Source: Nymphaea colorata (taxonomy: Eukaryota; Streptophyta; Magnoliopsida; Nymphaeales; Nymphaeaceae). From it: a DNA stretch of 64,000 nucleotides. The position numbers and the translations under genes are program-made. The notes under the pieces are model-generated. The model was not told where the DNA came from, made no database searches, and saw only the letters and a program-made list of their open reading frames with translations. Numbering within the stretch: position 1 is the first letter of the stretch; each line of letters starts with the position of its first letter. The stretch is taken from the NCBI RefSeq assembly GCF_008831285.2, contig NC_045143.1:19681655-19745654 (forward strand), in the 5' to 3' direction. This document shows positions 1 through 12,060 of the stretch, one piece after another.

Positions 1-1141
1 GGGCAACGATGCAAATGAATGAATTAGAGGGTAGTTGTACACATACTGTATGACAGCTAGTTAAGAATGTAATGATATGTGTGGCCCTCGTGTGGAAGCA
101 ATTGGAGGTGTGGGTGCACTCGTGAAGTGTACCAACCTCATGAGCTAGCAAGTCATTTTGTGAATGTGCTATTATAATTATAATAATGAAAGAATAAGAT
201 ATGAGATGCCAGTGAGATGTGGCTATGTGTTTGGGAGTTGTCCTGCCTACACCACTGGTCTCGCCTGTTCGGAGCTCAGGCTGTGCAAGGCCCTAGTGTA
301 CCGTTGTGTGATGTACTTGGAGCGTTGGGCACCCGCCTTCCCAACCTGGGTGTCCTAGGGAAGGCTGAGTATCTCTCATTGAAATCCACACACCCATGGA
401 TGAGTGCTTTACCGCTGCAGTGAGAATAGTTCCATACTATTATGGGCCACCACGGGGTTGTCTCTCGGTTGTAGGCTGCCCGCGGTGTGCACGTGTCTGT
501 GTTTGCACTCATAGGAACTGTCAATTTACTAAAGCTAATGAAAATGAAAGTATATGAATGAAATGTATGTGAATGATGTGCATGTGAATTGAAATTGTGT
601 TATCGTGGTGATTCAATGGCCTTAAATGTCGTGGTCTATGTGAGGGCCTTCTTGGCAAATTATGTGACTATGCCCTGACACAATATAATGATAATTTGTT
701 TTTATGATTGTGATTATCTCATATTTAAGCCCTACCTAAGAGGGTTTGAGTTTTTTTTTACTTGTTTCCATACTGCGAAGGCTAAGTCTTCAGTTGTTTC
801 TTTTTTTTTTTCAGGTTTTGGCGGCCCGAGGCAGCAAGTTGATCAGATGGCTTCACTCACATCCTACTGGAGAGGTTTTTGGTCTTTTGTAGTGCCGACG
901 TGTCTTATTTTGATTTTATTGATGTCTTATTTTTATTAGGCATCAATTATGTAGTTTGGGGCATTTTTGTCACACACAGGTGTGATTTTGTATGAATTGA
1001 AATTGTTATATAAATGAAAGTTGCCCAATTGTTTCGAATGACATTGCTCCATCTTTTTTTGAATTGTTGTGTATTCACGTCTTAATGCTTTATGTTTACA
1101 AAAAAAAATTTGTTTGAGGGTCAAAAGGTTGAGGTGTGACA
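1..1141 (+). repeat. 5' LTR of the Tekay-type element (3' portion only)
   Basis: Positions 1-1141 match about 7846-8988 almost throughout, including the run of pyrimidines near 780-815 and the shared end GGTCAAAAGGTTGAGGTGTGACA. It ends in CA at 1140-1141, directly before the primer site. The first ~1.8 kb of this LTR lie outside the window. Small ORFs inside it recur only as LTR sequence and are not genes. Confidence 0.88.
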
Positions 1142-1145
1142 GCTT

Positions 1146-1157
1146 TGGTATCAGAGG
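1146..1157 (+). other. Primer binding site, initiator tRNA-Met type
   Basis: TGGTATCAGAGG lies five bases after the LTR end and matches the complement of the plant initiator tRNA-Met 3' end (TGGTATCAGAGC) at 11 of 12 positions. It marks the start of minus-strand DNA synthesis for the 1-8988 element. Confidence 0.85.
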
Positions 1158-1384
1158 TATGACAAACTCCACTATCGATGTGAGTTAAAGCCTATCTGTG
1201 AAGCCGTGTTGCCCAGGTACGTATTTATTTGATTGAATTGTTATTGTAGTTTTGATTTTACAAGTAAAGTATACGTACGTAATGTGATCGATGTTTTGAG
1301 ACATTGTGTTAATGCACGTTTGTGATTGGATTTACAGGATTGGTCATAGACTTGGTTTGAGAACAAGGGTTCTTGTTTGTATAG

Positions 1385-2570
1385 ATGGAGCACCAACGTA
1401 AGGGTAAAAAGCAAGCTGGGCCACCTACAGAGGCACAAAGAGAGCCAAGTTCGACCCATTCTAATGCACGTACCCCAATGGATGATAGTACATCAGGGCA
1501 ACAGAACGTCCAAACTAGTGTGGGTGCCCAAACCCCACCAAGGCAAACTCCACCTATGGATCAACAGACCATACTGCTGACAATGTTGCAAACACTGACC
1601 TCCCTTATATAGTCGATGGTCATTAATCAGAGGAGCGATGCATCTCCTATAGGAGAACCACTGCGCCACTTCAAGAGAATGCAACAACGGTGTCGTTCCA
1701 ACAGTTTATGTTGATGCAGCCGCCTGTCTTTACAGGAGATGGCAGTCCAGACAAGGCAAAGGAATGGATTGAAGAAGTTGAATGCATTTTTGAGCTTCTG
1801 AAGATGCCATAAGGAGACAAAGAAAATTACGGCTCTTACCTATTGAAAGGTGATGCCAAGAACTGGTGGCAATCGACTCATGAGATCCAGTTTCCTGGCT
1901 AACTGTCAATCTCATGGAAGCAGTTTAGAGATTTCTTCTTCAGTACTTACTTTTGAGTGCATGCTAGAGACAAAAAAATGCAAGAGTTTCTTGATTTGCA
2001 TTACTTTTGAGTTTCAATTGAGCTTGAAAGAATACATTATGAAATATCGACACTTGAAGGTGTATTGCTTGCATCTCTACACTACAGATGAGGCCAGAGC
2101 AGGCAAGTTTGTGCGTGGGCTGCGTGATGGACTGCGAAGCAAAGTTATGTCAAGCAGACCTCGCGACTTGGACGAGGCGGTCACCATGGCGAGATGCATG
2201 GAAGAGGACTGGGCAAGGACACATAAGGACCATTATAAGAAGGCAGGCCAGCACTCTCATGGTGGGCGAACACAAGTCAATCACCAACACTTTGTAGGCA
2301 GGGCAAAGTCTTATGAGAGACGTGATGACCAAACATTCAGACGGGACAAGCCAAACCGCAGTAAGGCCACACAGGGGTCAGTGGCCACTCCGACTTCACC
2401 AAAGTGCGCCACTTGCTCACGTGTGCACCCCAAAAAGCCAAGTTATCGGGTGACCGGGGCGTGTTTACATTGTGGAGGGATGGGGCACTTCATCAAAGAT
2501 TGCCCCATAAAGCAAGAAAAAGAGTTGAAGAAGCCCGAGACCAGTCCTTCTAATACACAAAAGACAACCG
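1385..2570 (+). pseudogene. gag (capsid/nucleocapsid) of the Tekay-type element, broken
   Basis: Gag would form the cytoplasmic particle that packages element RNA. An ATG at 1385 opens a 75-codon frame closed by TAG at 1610. The capsid core continues in other frames: a retrotransposon-gag-like stretch with GDAKNWW occurs near 1850-1875, and an alpha-rich region at 2080-2230 reads RAGKFVRGLRDGLRSKV. A CCHC zinc knuckle, CLHCGGMGHFIKDC, is encoded at about 2461-2503 in the frame open from 1850 to 2893. The region between the first stop and 2040 has further stops and frame changes, so no full-length Gag can be made. The assignment to gag is firm. Confidence 0.82.
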
Positions 2571-2893
2571 AACGTGTTTACGCTACTACTGTGGAGGAGC
2601 GACGAGCACACGACCTTATTGAAGGTACTTTACTTATTGGTTCTCATATTGCTAGAGTGTTGTTTGATGCAAGGGCAACTCATTCGTTTATATCTAGTCG
2701 ATTTGCCACTTCACTAGAAGTGTCAGCTAGGATCATGCCATATGTTTTAAAAGTCGTCAACCCTATGCATACTCAAGAGTCGTGTAGCGAGTATCTACCT
2801 GATATGGATGTAGAGATCCGTCAACATCACTTACATGCACAGTTGGTGATCACAACTCTCAGTGAATTCGATGTGATTTTGGGCATGGATTGA
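2571..2893 (+). pseudogene. Aspartic protease of the Tekay-type element, active site altered
   Basis: This is the C-terminal part of the frame open from 1850 to 2893. The segment reads GTLLIGSHIARVLFDARATHSFIS and ends EFDVILGMD, the usual N- and C-terminal landmarks of a gypsy retropepsin. The catalytic triplet, normally D-S-G in this family, reads D-A-R here, which should abolish activity. A TGA at 2891 cuts the frame just after GMD, where the family continues with WL. It would have processed the Gag-Pol polyprotein. Another product is unlikely. Confidence 0.8.
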
Positions 2894-3007
2894 CTTTATG
2901 TGCATTATGCCGATATAGATTATAGGAAGAAGCAGATATAGTTGTTGACTAGTGATATGCAACTTATGGAATTCCATGCTCGTAAAGCTAGTTGAACTGA
3001 TAAGATA

Positions 3008-4440
3008 ATGATGTCTATATTGAAGGCTAAACGTTTGATAGAAAATGAAAGTGTTGCATTCTTGGTCAATGTGTTGACCAATGAGATGGAGCTGGTGAAG
3101 TTACAAGATGTTGCTGTTGTGAGTGAGTACCCTGATGTGTTCCCTGACGAATTGTTGAGTTTGCCTCCAACACGAGAAGTTGAATTCAAGATAGAGTTGT
3201 TACCAGGGACAACTCTCATTTCTAAGGCACCATACCGAATGGCACCAGCAGAGTTAGAAGAATTGAAGAAGCAATTGCAGAAGCTCTTAGATAAGGGCTT
3301 CATTCGACCTAGTGTGTCACATTGGGGAGCGTCCATGTTATTTGTTAAGAAGAAGGATGGAACGATGCGCTTGTGCATAGACTAACACATGTTGAATCAA
3401 GTCACTATCAAGAATAAGTATCCGCTTCCTAGGATTGAAGACTTATTTGATCAGCTTAAGAATGCAAAGGTATTCTTCAAGATCGATCTGAGGACAGGTT
3501 ATCATCAACTCTTGATACGGGAGGAATATGTTTCTAAGACTGTTTTTCAAACTAGATATGGGCACTATGAATTCAAGGTCATGTCTTTTGGGTTGACCAA
3601 TGTTTTCGCAGCGTTTATGGGCCTCATGAATCGGGTTTTTCAAGACTACTTGGATCGATTTGTTATTGTTTTTGTTGATGACATTTTGGTGTTCTCAAAT
3701 AGTGAGATAGAGCATAGAGATCACTTAAGGAGTGTGTTGAGTATTTTGCGCAAGCATAAGTTATATGCCAAAAACTCAAAATGTGAATTTTTGGCTAGAG
3801 AGGGTAAACTTCCTTGGTCATGAGATCTCGAAGGATGGAATTTCCATTGATCTGGCTAAGGTGTCGGTTGTATAGGGCTGAAAGACGCCATGCAATGCAA
3901 CTGAGGTTATAAGCTTTTTGGGATTGACAGGATATTATCGCAGGTTTATACAAGGCTTTTTGAAAATAACTACGCCCATGACTAAGCCATTAAGAAAATG
4001 AGTGAAGTTTGTTTGGAATGAAGAGTGCAAAAAGAATTTCCAAACTTTCAACGACAAGCTTACCATCGCTCCTATTTTGATGCTCCCATCGGGTCATTCT
4101 GGATTTGTGGTGTACACCGATGCATCGGGAATCGGTTACGGTTGTGTATTGATGCAATATGGTCATGTAGTGGCTTATGCATCAAGACAATTGAAGAATC
4201 ATGAGAAACACTATCCCACTCATGATTTGGAGTTAGGAGCGGTTGTGTTCGCATTGAAGATGTGGAGACAATATCTCTATGGTGCAATTTTTTAGGTATT
4301 TATAGACCACAAGTCATTAAAGTACATATTCTCTCAAAAGGATCTCAACTTGAGGCAAAAAAGATGGATTGAATACTTAAATGATTATGATTTTACAATG
4401 CAGGCAAGGGTAATGTGGTGGCTGATGCTTTGAGTAGACA
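3008..4440 (+). pseudogene. Reverse transcriptase and RNase H of the Tekay-type element, broken
   Basis: RT copies element RNA into cDNA and RNase H removes the RNA template. Open pieces lie at 3008-3385, 3389-3823 and 4002-4295. RT begins around the PYRMAP motif (3230). It carries VKKKDGTMRLCID, then TAA at 3383 where DYR is expected, and then [10 protein letters not shown] and the catalytic FVDDILVFS (about 3670-3700). RNase H shows [10 protein letters not shown] near 4110, with its tail (VADALSRQA) at 4420-4445 in another frame. At least four stops or shifts separate the pieces. Confidence 0.87.
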
Positions 4441-4540
4441 GGCTAAAGCAATGATGTGCAATATGTTGACTTGTTCTTGGACATTGTTGCAAGATGTGAT
4501 AGCATGACAACTTTACCTTTGTAGCGAGAACAAAGTAACA

Positions 4541-5605
4541 ATGACGGCCTTGATACGACATCCTCTATTGGAAGAGCTTATATTGAAGCAAAAGGAAAAT
4601 CTCGATTTTGCTAAGAACATGGAAGAAAGCAAGAAGGTAAATTTTTCTTGGTATCAAGATGAAGATGGTTCATTGCGGTTTCAACAAAGATTGTGGGTCC
4701 CTAGAATTGAAGGGGTAAAACATCAGTTGCTCGATAAAGCTCACAAATCCAAATTTGCTATACACCCTGGCAGTACAAGGATGTTTCAGGATATGAAAAG
4801 AAATTTTTGGTGGCCTGGAATGAAACGTGAAATTGCAGAATATATAGCAAAGTGCTTAGCTTGCCAGCAGGTCAAAGCAGTACACTAATGATCAGGAGGC
4901 TTGTTGCAAGAATTGATATCCTAGTGTGGAAATGGGAGGACATTACGATGGATTTCTTGGTTGGGTTGCCTCACACCAGAAGACAACATGATGTCATATG
5001 GGTGATTGTTGATCGACTTACGAAGTCCGCTCATTTTTTGCCAATCAGGATCAGTCAATCATTGGAAAGTCTCATAGAGTTATATATTGATGAGATAGTG
5101 AGATTGCATGGAGTGTCCAAGTCTATTATTGCAAATCGAGATCCACGTTTTACCTCTAGGTTTTGGGGGCAATTGCAAAAGGCATTGGGTACTAAGCTTA
5201 AGCTGAGTACAGCGTTCCACCCCCAAACTGATGGGCAATCTGAGAGGACCATTCAGGATACGTGCTTGTGTTTTAGATTGGAAAGGAGAATGAGATAAAC
5301 ATGTGAAATTGACAGAATTTGCATATAATAACAGTTACCATTCTAGCATCGGGATGACACCTTTTGAGGCATTGTATGGAAGGCCATGCAGATCGCCAAC
5401 TTGTTGGACCGAATTGAGTGATGGCAATATCGAGAACCCTTTAGTATTGCAACACTACACCGACCAAGTGCAATTGATAAAGAAAAAGTTATTGACTACT
5501 CAGAGTAGACAGAAAAGTTATGCCGACAATCGACGCAGAGAGTTGGCTTTTGGGGTGGGTGATCATGTGTTCTTGAAGATTTCACCTAATAAAGGCGTTT
5601 TTTGA
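4541..5605 (+). pseudogene. Integrase of the Tekay-type element, broken
   Basis: Integrase joins element cDNA to host DNA. The HHCC zinc domain is visible at about 4740-4870 (HKSKFAIHPGSTRMFQDMKR then CLACQQ). The DDE core lies at 4940-5300, with the first Asp in MDFLVGLP, the second in NRDPRF (family: DRDPRF) and the Glu in [17 protein letters not shown] at 5296 and a frame change divide the core from the C-terminal part at 5303-5605, which carries YNNSYHSSIGMTPFEALYG and a GVGDHVFLK motif of the GPY/F-type module. The frame is interrupted three times. Confidence 0.86.
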
Positions 5606-5970
5606 TTTAGTGTTAAGGGAAAGTTGAGTTCGAGGTTCATTAAACCATTCGAGATATTAGAGAAGATTGGAGAGGTGGCGTACAAATTGGCACTACCACC
5701 TAATTTGAGTCATATTCATGATGTTTTCTATGTTTCCATTCTTCGAAAGTACATACCAAAACATATGCATGTGATTGACTTTCAAAGTATTCAAGTGCAA
5801 AATGATTTGACAATGGAAGACAAACATATTCAAATTATGGATCAAAAAGAGCAAGTGCTTCATACTAAGAAAATTTCTATGGTAAGAGTGGAATGACAAC
5901 ACTATGGATTGAAGGAAAGTACATGGGGAACCTGAGGAAGATATGCGAAAGAAATATCCACACTTGTTTT
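5606..5970 (+). pseudogene. Integrase C-terminus with chromodomain-like tail
   Basis: The frame open from 5624 encodes the end of the integrase module (FEILEKIGEVAYKLALPP, then HDVFYVSILRKY). It then enters a chromodomain-like segment around 5840-5895 (QVLHTKKISMVRVE), stopped by TGA at 5894. The next bases, in the same and shifted frames, retain the chromodomain end (HYGLKESTW and a YPHLF-like tail). In Tekay/Del elements this domain directs insertion to heterochromatin. The stop would remove the half that carries the conserved Trp. Confidence 0.7.
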
Positions 5971-6010
5971 TGCATTGAGGTATGATCTAAATTTCAAGGA
6001 CGAAATTTTA

Positions 6011-6025
6011 TTAAGGAGGGTAGGA
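6011..6025 (+). other. Polypurine tract of the Tekay-type element
   Basis: TTAAGGAGGGTAGGA directly precedes the TG of the 3' LTR at 6026. This is the expected plus-strand primer site. It is impure, as is usual for this lineage. Confidence 0.75.
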
Positions 6026-8988
6026 TGTCGTTCTTTTTTTATTAAGTCTGGTTGGGCTGGAGCGGGTCTAGAACCGGACCTAAACTCCAGGCTTGAAGAG
6101 GAGCCCGACGCTAGCTCCCTCCTCCTCTTTGTCTCTTCTCCCTTGCCTTCTGCAGAACCTCCCTCTTCTTCATTCTCTCATCTCTCACTGATCCTTGTGA
6201 CAGAGAAGCAGGCAGCGGAAGAAGGGCAGCGACGACAGAGGTGGAGGACGGCGGCGGCGGCGCTCAGGTAAGCCCTCTCGAACCCTCTTTGCTTTCTTCC
6301 TTCTACCTTTCTCTTCCTTCTCCTTCTCCCTCCTTCATTGCATTCTCAAGCCTCTGCCCACACCCCTTCCCTCTCTCGTGCTATCTCCCTCTTCTGCCAC
6401 TCTCACGCTTTCTCACCCTCTCTATATGTCTCTCCTCTCTATTTGAACCCTCTCTGCCCACATTCTCTCTCTCCCTCAATTGAAACCCTGCCTCTCTGCC
6501 GAGCCTCACTTTTTGCCTTGCCAACTGCCTTCTTCTCACGGTAGACATCTCTTTTCATCTTCCTTTCGTTGATATTCATCGTACTTATTGGTGGATGATT
6601 GGATTTCAGCTAGGGATGTCTGTCTTCCCCTTTTTTTTCAGCGAGTAGGCCGTGTGGTTGACAACAACAGCAAACAATTTTGGCTGCCAAGGACATTACA
6701 ACAGTTTGGACACTAAGATTGGGGTGAGCGAGACCTAATCGATCTTACATTATTGAATATTATCTATTAGAGCATGTATAATTATTATTTGAGCAAGCTA
6801 GACTCATGATTTGATGATTTGGAATGCATATTAGCGATGTTGCTATTTTGGGGGAAGTTTATGACTATGTTGCGAAGACGAGGATATACGTGTATAAGTG
6901 TTTTTCTAGCATGATGTGTTGATTTTCGAAGCTATTGGGAAACATGGTAGAGATTTGATATGGTTGAGAAGCTATAAGACCGTTATTGCAACTTGTGGTA
7001 CATACTATTGTCGATGGACGTATTTAGATGTTAGTTGGAGAAGAGCATGTAAGTTAGGTGTATTATTGGGAAGACGATTCAACTAAAAAAAGCTAATGAG
7101 AAATGTGTTAGTGGTGGATTGATCGAAGCATTGAGTTTTGGTGTTTGGTGGCAATGTGAAGAAGTTGGGAAGAGGCCTACTGGAGGGCTTGTAGGTCGAC
7201 ACTACCCGTCGACACCCTCTTGAGGCAATGACATGTGCCTCAATGATTTTGTTTTATATTTGTATGCATTGTGAAACTAAACTAGTAGAGAATTTACCAC
7301 TTGTGTATGTTTGCAGGTACACCGGACGCATCCAGTAGACCTTGAGCAACTAGACGTGAAGCTCGAGGTGTTTTGGAGTGTTTTGTGGACTCGCGACAGG
7401 TATGGTGGCATTCCAGGCAAATCCCTACCTAGGGCCAACGTGTGAATGTGTGTTCCTAAGATCGTGGGATCTTAGGATTGTTTTGTGAGTGAATGATTGT
7501 TTTGTTAGTGAATGTATGTATGCATGCAACTGATTGGACATATGATCAGATTTGTTTTGAAATGCTATTAGAAGCTTGTTTTGAAAATGTTACGCATTGC
7601 ATGTGCATACTAGAATTGATAATTGTTTAGGACAGATGAGGTGAGGTATCCAGTCGAGTGTCTCTTCGACCCCAATTGTGCATTAGAAAACATCCTAGAA
7701 TGATAACTGCCTATGACAGCTACGAGCCAATCACGAATCCATGCTACTTTTCGGGATTTGACTAATTTTTTAAAGATGCGAATGATGTTATTGTTAAGAT
7801 GTGAGTTTTTATGAATGTGAATGTTGTGATTCGTTGCATATGCATTACCGCAGACAATGATGCAAATGAATAAATTGGTGGGTCGTTGTACCCGTACTGT
7901 ATGACGGCTAGCTAAGAATGTAATGATATGTGTGGCCCTCGTGTGGAGGCAATTGGAGGTGTGGATGCACTCGTGAAGTGTACCAACCTCATGAGCTAGC
8001 AAGTCATTTTGTGAATGTGCTATTATAATTATAATAATGAAAAAATAAGATATGAGATGCTAGTGGGATGTGGCTTTGTGTTTGGGAGTTGTCCTGCCTA
8101 CACCACTGGTCTTGCCTGTTTGGAGCGCAGGCTGTGCAAGGTCCCAGGGTACTGTTGTGTGATGTGCTTGGAGCGTTGGGCACCCGCCTTCCTAACGTGG
8201 GTGTCTTAGAGAATGCTGAGTATCTCTCATTGGAATTCACACACCCATGGATGAGTGCTTTACCGCTGCAGCGGGAATGGTTCCATACTGTTATGCGCCC
8301 CCACGGGGGTTGTCTCCTGGCTGTAGGCCGGCCGCAGTATGCACGTGCGTGTGTTTGCACCCACAGGAACTGTCAATTCACTAAAGCTAATGAAAATGAA
8401 AGTATATGAATGAAATGTATGTAAATGATGTGCATGTGAATTGAATTTGTGTAATCGTGGTCATTGAGTGGCCTTAAATGTCGTGGTCTATGTGAAGGGC
8501 CTTCTTGGCAAATTATGTGACTATACCCTGACACGACATAATGATAATTTGTTTTTATGATTGTGATTATCTCATATTTGAGCCCTACTAAGAGGGTTTG
8601 GGATTTTTTTGGCTTATTGCCATACTGTGAAGGCTAAACCTTCAGTTGTTTCTTTTTTTCAGGTTTTGGCTGCCCGAGGCAGTAGGTTGATCAGATGACT
8701 TCACTCATATTCTACTGGAGAGGTTTTGGGTCCTTTGTAGTGCCGACGCGTCTTATTTTAATTTTATTGATGTCATGTTTTTATTAGGTATCAATTATGT
8801 AGTTTGAGGCATTTTTGTCACACACAGATGTGATTTTGAAACAACTGAAATTGTTATATAAATGAAAGTTGTCCCATTGTTTTGAATGACATAGCTCCTT
8901 ATTTTTTTGAATTGTTATGTAGCCACATCTCAATGCTCTATATTTATAACTCTTTTTTGTTTGAGGGTCAAAAGGTTGAGGTGTGACA
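6026..8988 (+). repeat. 3' LTR of the Tekay-type element (2963 bp)
   Basis: It begins TGTCG after the polypurine tract and ends GTGTGACA. Its last ~1.14 kb repeats positions 1-1141. A strongly pyrimidine-rich block at 6100-6540 and a G-rich unstructured middle contain no gene I recognise. The proteins from 5975-6544 are low-complexity Ser/Pro/Leu translations of the pyrimidine block. Flanking sequence changes abruptly to a copia RT frame after 8988, which fixes the end. Confidence 0.88.
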
Positions 8989-9720
8989 ACTCTTCATTAT
9001 TTTCTTGGAATTGAAGTGACTTACAAAAATTCTACTTTACTTCTTTGTCAATAGAAACATTTCTCAGATATCCTACAACGTGCTAACATGAGACATGCTA
9101 AATTAGCGATGACTCCTGCTACACCTAATGTGAACTTACTCAAGCATGAAGGGGAGATGTTACTAGATGACAAACTATGTCGGAGCATTGTGGGAGCCCT
9201 ACAATATGTTATTCTTACTCGTCTAGACATTTCCTTCGCTATTAATGAAGCATGTCAATTTATCGTGCTCCCATTAATCTTCATTGGAATCATGTCAAAT
9301 GCATTCTTAGATACCTACAAGGAACCATATCTCATGGTATTATGATCCAAAAATCTTCAGATTGGATTGCCTACCTGGACTGATAGAAGATCAACCAATG
9401 GGTACGTTACTTGTTTAGGAGGCAATATTATATCATGGGGGTCCAATAAAGAACATACTGTTGTTTGGTCTAGCATCAAGGTATAATATAAGGCCATGGC
9501 AGGGGCTTAAAGATTTGCACGTTCCTATTTTAAATGCTCGCACCAAACATATTGAAATAGATTTTCATTTCGTTAGAGAGAAGGTGGCTAATCAAGAAAT
9601 ACATGTTGCATTTGTCAAGTCTGAAGAACAAATAGATAGCTGATATCTTAACTAAAGCATTGCCAGGTTCAAGATTTCACTATATCTCAAGAAGAAGCTT
9701 GGAAGTCAAGATATTATACC
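8989..9720 (+). pseudogene. Ty1/copia RT-RNase H remnant
   Basis: The first bases encode LHYFLGIEVTY, the copia motif after the RT catalytic core. RDIL-type wording, then LTRLDISFAIN near 9215-9245, and RNase H traces follow: STNGYVTCLGGNIISWGS at about 9390-9445, then NARTKHIEIDFHFVREKV at 9530-9585, and an ADILTKALPG-like end at 9640-9665. Several stops and shifts occur (for example after 9345 and at 9643). RT sequence upstream of this point is absent, because the Tekay-type element was inserted here. The missing half should lie left of the window. Downstream, 9721-9960 may be part of its LTR but has no second copy to prove it. Confidence 0.8.
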
Positions 9721-10999
9721 ATAATCGTGTGTAACAAATCCACCAAATGTGGACACTGAATGTATATCTTCTCTCTAGTCTATTTAATGGAACATCTCTC
9801 TAACGATAAGAGAGTATAGAGAGTTAGAGAGAGTATTCGTAGATGTAGGTCATTCAAGACTAAATCATGTTAAAATCCTTTTTTTGTTTCCTTGTAACTT
9901 GTTCTACACCCATAAACAATTTTAAAACAAACATAGCAAGAAAAATATATTACATGATAAATTTATGATATAAAATGTATAATGTATCCACACTACAACA
10001 GACTTGTCAATAAATTAAGCATAAAATTATCATGTTCCTGATGTTCCTCAAACCATTTCAGAGATATTTTGCTGCTTCTCCTACTAGATAGAATAGTGTT
10101 CCTAAAAATAATGACTTGAAAAAGTTGGAAAAACTTACCAAACAGGTATCTGGTCAAATTGGGTCTTTAGATTTTTCTTAGTTATTGTGCTTGATAGCAT
10201 AGTGCTAGAATAATCCCATTGGTTGCTAAGACGGTGGAATGTCTTCAAGGATCAGAGAGCAAGTATAAGCAATTTCCACTCGTTAATAGCTATTGAATAA
10301 TAATGTTATGCTCGAACTAATTCCAAAGTTCCAAATGGTTTGTCAGTTCCAAATTTCATATATTAATTTCAAGCTATCTAGTGATACAACAAACGCCTTA
10401 GGCTGAAATTTTTCACAAAATGAACTTATAGTTGCTCTTTGGTTCAAAACAGGATAAAAAGATGGGGGCTCTCCAAGGTTAAATTGATCGTGCTACAACA
10501 CATTACTTACAAAAGAGGGTATGGGTAGGGGTGAGCAAGCATGAGAAAACTCTCTGCTCTGCTTTGGGGAAAAACATGCTGCTGCCGTTGAAGAGGAGAT
10601 CGAAGAGAGGACCAAGCCAGGGTTAGAGGGAGAAATGGCTCCAGCCTAAAAAATTATCCATAGATAACAATCTATATTTTGGGTTTCAAGGAAGGTTTTT
10701 TCACCCATCTGTGATGGGTCATGGATAAAATTCAAAAATACAGATATTTGTCTATGCTCTACAGTAAAATATCTGACCGTCTAACAGACCCTTAATAATG
10801 ACGGAGCCACAAAAAATTGGTTGGAAGGGCACTCTTTTAGAAATACTCTTATCTATGGAGCACCTATATTTATGTAAAGATAAAAGTTTAAAGATGTCAG
10901 GTCACCATGTGGCTCCACCACTGGCCCTTTGGTTAATTTTTCTGACACCAATGCCTCTTTCAAAGGTGGTGAGAGGATATTTCACGAGCTGACGTATGT
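9721..10999. other. Unassigned AT-rich stretch
   Basis: I see no gene, RNA or complete element here. The first ~240 bases may be the LTR of the preceding copia remnant. The short ORF at 10798-10992 has no recognisable domain. Confidence 0.4.
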
Positions 11000-11455
11000 A
11001 GGGCTGCCCACGAGCTGAGTGGAGCAACTCGAACTTGAGTCGAGCTCCTTGTAGCAAGCTTGAGCTCTACTCGACTACACAAAATCAAGCTCGAACTTGA
11101 CTCGTTTAGCCCGTTTAACTCGTTTCGGCATTAACTAGTTTAGTGTGAGCTTGTGTAAGCATTAACTCGTTTAACTCATGTAACTTGTGAAAATTTGTTT
11201 TTACTCTAAAAAGTTAAAATCAGTGACTTGAGGAACTGAGTTTGGTAATATTATATAGGGTAATATTATATAGAGTATCGGTTTGCAAGTTGAGTTGAGT
11301 ATAAATAAGTTGAGTTCCTAAAACTAAAACTCGAACTCAACTTGTTTATCGTTTCGAGTATTTTTTGTAAGCTAGAACTTGGCTCATTCATAAGCCAGTC
11401 AAGCACAAGTCAAGTTTTTTTGAGCGAGTGGAACTCAAGTTGGCTCAGCAGCCTT
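11000..11455. mobile_element. hAT-like non-autonomous element (MITE), tentative
   Basis: The ends are imperfect inverted repeats: AGGGCTGCccacgagct on the left and ttggctcaGCAGCCTT on the right. The interior is packed with CTCGAACTTGA/TCGAGCTC-type subterminal motifs in both orientations, as in many plant hAT MITEs that start with (T)AGGGCTG. A short direct repeat (GTAATATTATATAG twice) lies near 11248-11275. I could not find a convincing 8-bp target duplication, so the exact ends and superfamily are uncertain. Confidence 0.45.
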
Positions 11456-11639
11456 AAATGTGCGGTCGGCCCCTCCATTTCTTTCTTCCGTACTTCCCCC
11501 TAAAAATGGATCGGGTTGGGTTTGAATAACTCGGGTTGGACAATAAAAATTCGAACTGTGATAGAATCATCAACGGGAAATTGGTTGGTTCGATCCGAAT
11601 ACTCGGATAAAGGATACGAACCCGATCAGTCGAGCTACG

Positions 11640-12060
11640 TGTGTCGGCAAGCGGCACGGCTACAAAACCCTATAAAGAGGATGGCAATCGGCCACCACGG
11701 ATGCAAAACCCTAAAATTAGGGACTGGAACCGTCCTCTGCCTCACCGTCCCTTCTCTCGACCCTGCCATCTTCTCCCTCCCTCTCTCTCTCAATGAGTAA
11801 GGATAGCTGGTTAAGCGGCGCCGATGAAGGTGAATGTTCGAGCGCTTCCTGAGACCAGCGATACTCATTCAATCGTCTGACCGAGCGTTTCTTCCTCTCA
11901 TTTTCTCATGGGTTTCGCTCTTGTCAAGATTCGATACATTTCTCTTTTGCTCTCTCATTCTTTGATTGGAACGCTTCGCTTTTGTTTTCTCGGAACTCAT
12001 TTTCTTTCACCTTGCAGATTGCGTTTCGTTGGTGCGAGAAAGCCGGTGATGTGGTGTTGA
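11640..12060 (+). promoter_or_regulatory. Promoter/5'-leader-like segment of an unidentified transcription unit
   Basis: CTATAAAG (about 11668) is followed within 45 bases by a telo-box-like AACCCTAAAATTAGGG. A CT-rich leader (CCCTCCCTCTCTCTCTC) then leads to TGAGTAAGG. This arrangement is typical of plant housekeeping-gene starts. Candidate acceptor sites follow, for example TTTCACCTTGCAG at 12007-12019, and a small open block flanked by AG and GT at 12338-12407. The predicted peptide pieces match no protein I know, so this may be a decayed gene or a non-coding transcript. Confidence 0.3.

Larger units (their letters stand above)
1..8988 (+). mobile_element. Tekay/Del-type chromovirus (Ty3/gypsy), degenerate, 5' end outside window
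   Basis: The order is 5' LTR part, iMet primer site, gag, protease, RT, RNase H, integrase, chromodomain-like tail, polypurine tract, 3' LTR. This pol order with integrase last is that of Ty3/gypsy elements. Long LTRs (about 3 kb), the CCHC gag knuckle, the RT wording around the FVDD motif and a chromodomain-like C-terminus fit the Tekay/Del lineage. The coding region carries many stops and frame changes, and the two LTRs differ by scattered substitutions and indels, so the copy is old and not autonomous. The 5' end and its target duplication lie before position 1. Lineage is by recall of family motifs, not by alignment. Confidence 0.88.

Noticed and set aside
5975-6544. Ser/Pro/Leu-rich ORFs after the Tekay-type pol
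   Set aside because: They lie inside the 3' LTR in a pyrimidine-rich block, are low complexity and show no start context or domain.
11811-11880. Possible C/D-box snoRNA (GATGAA ... CTGA ... CTGA)
   Set aside because: The C box deviates from RTGATGA, no clear terminal stem or C'/D' pair is present, and I could not name a guide target.
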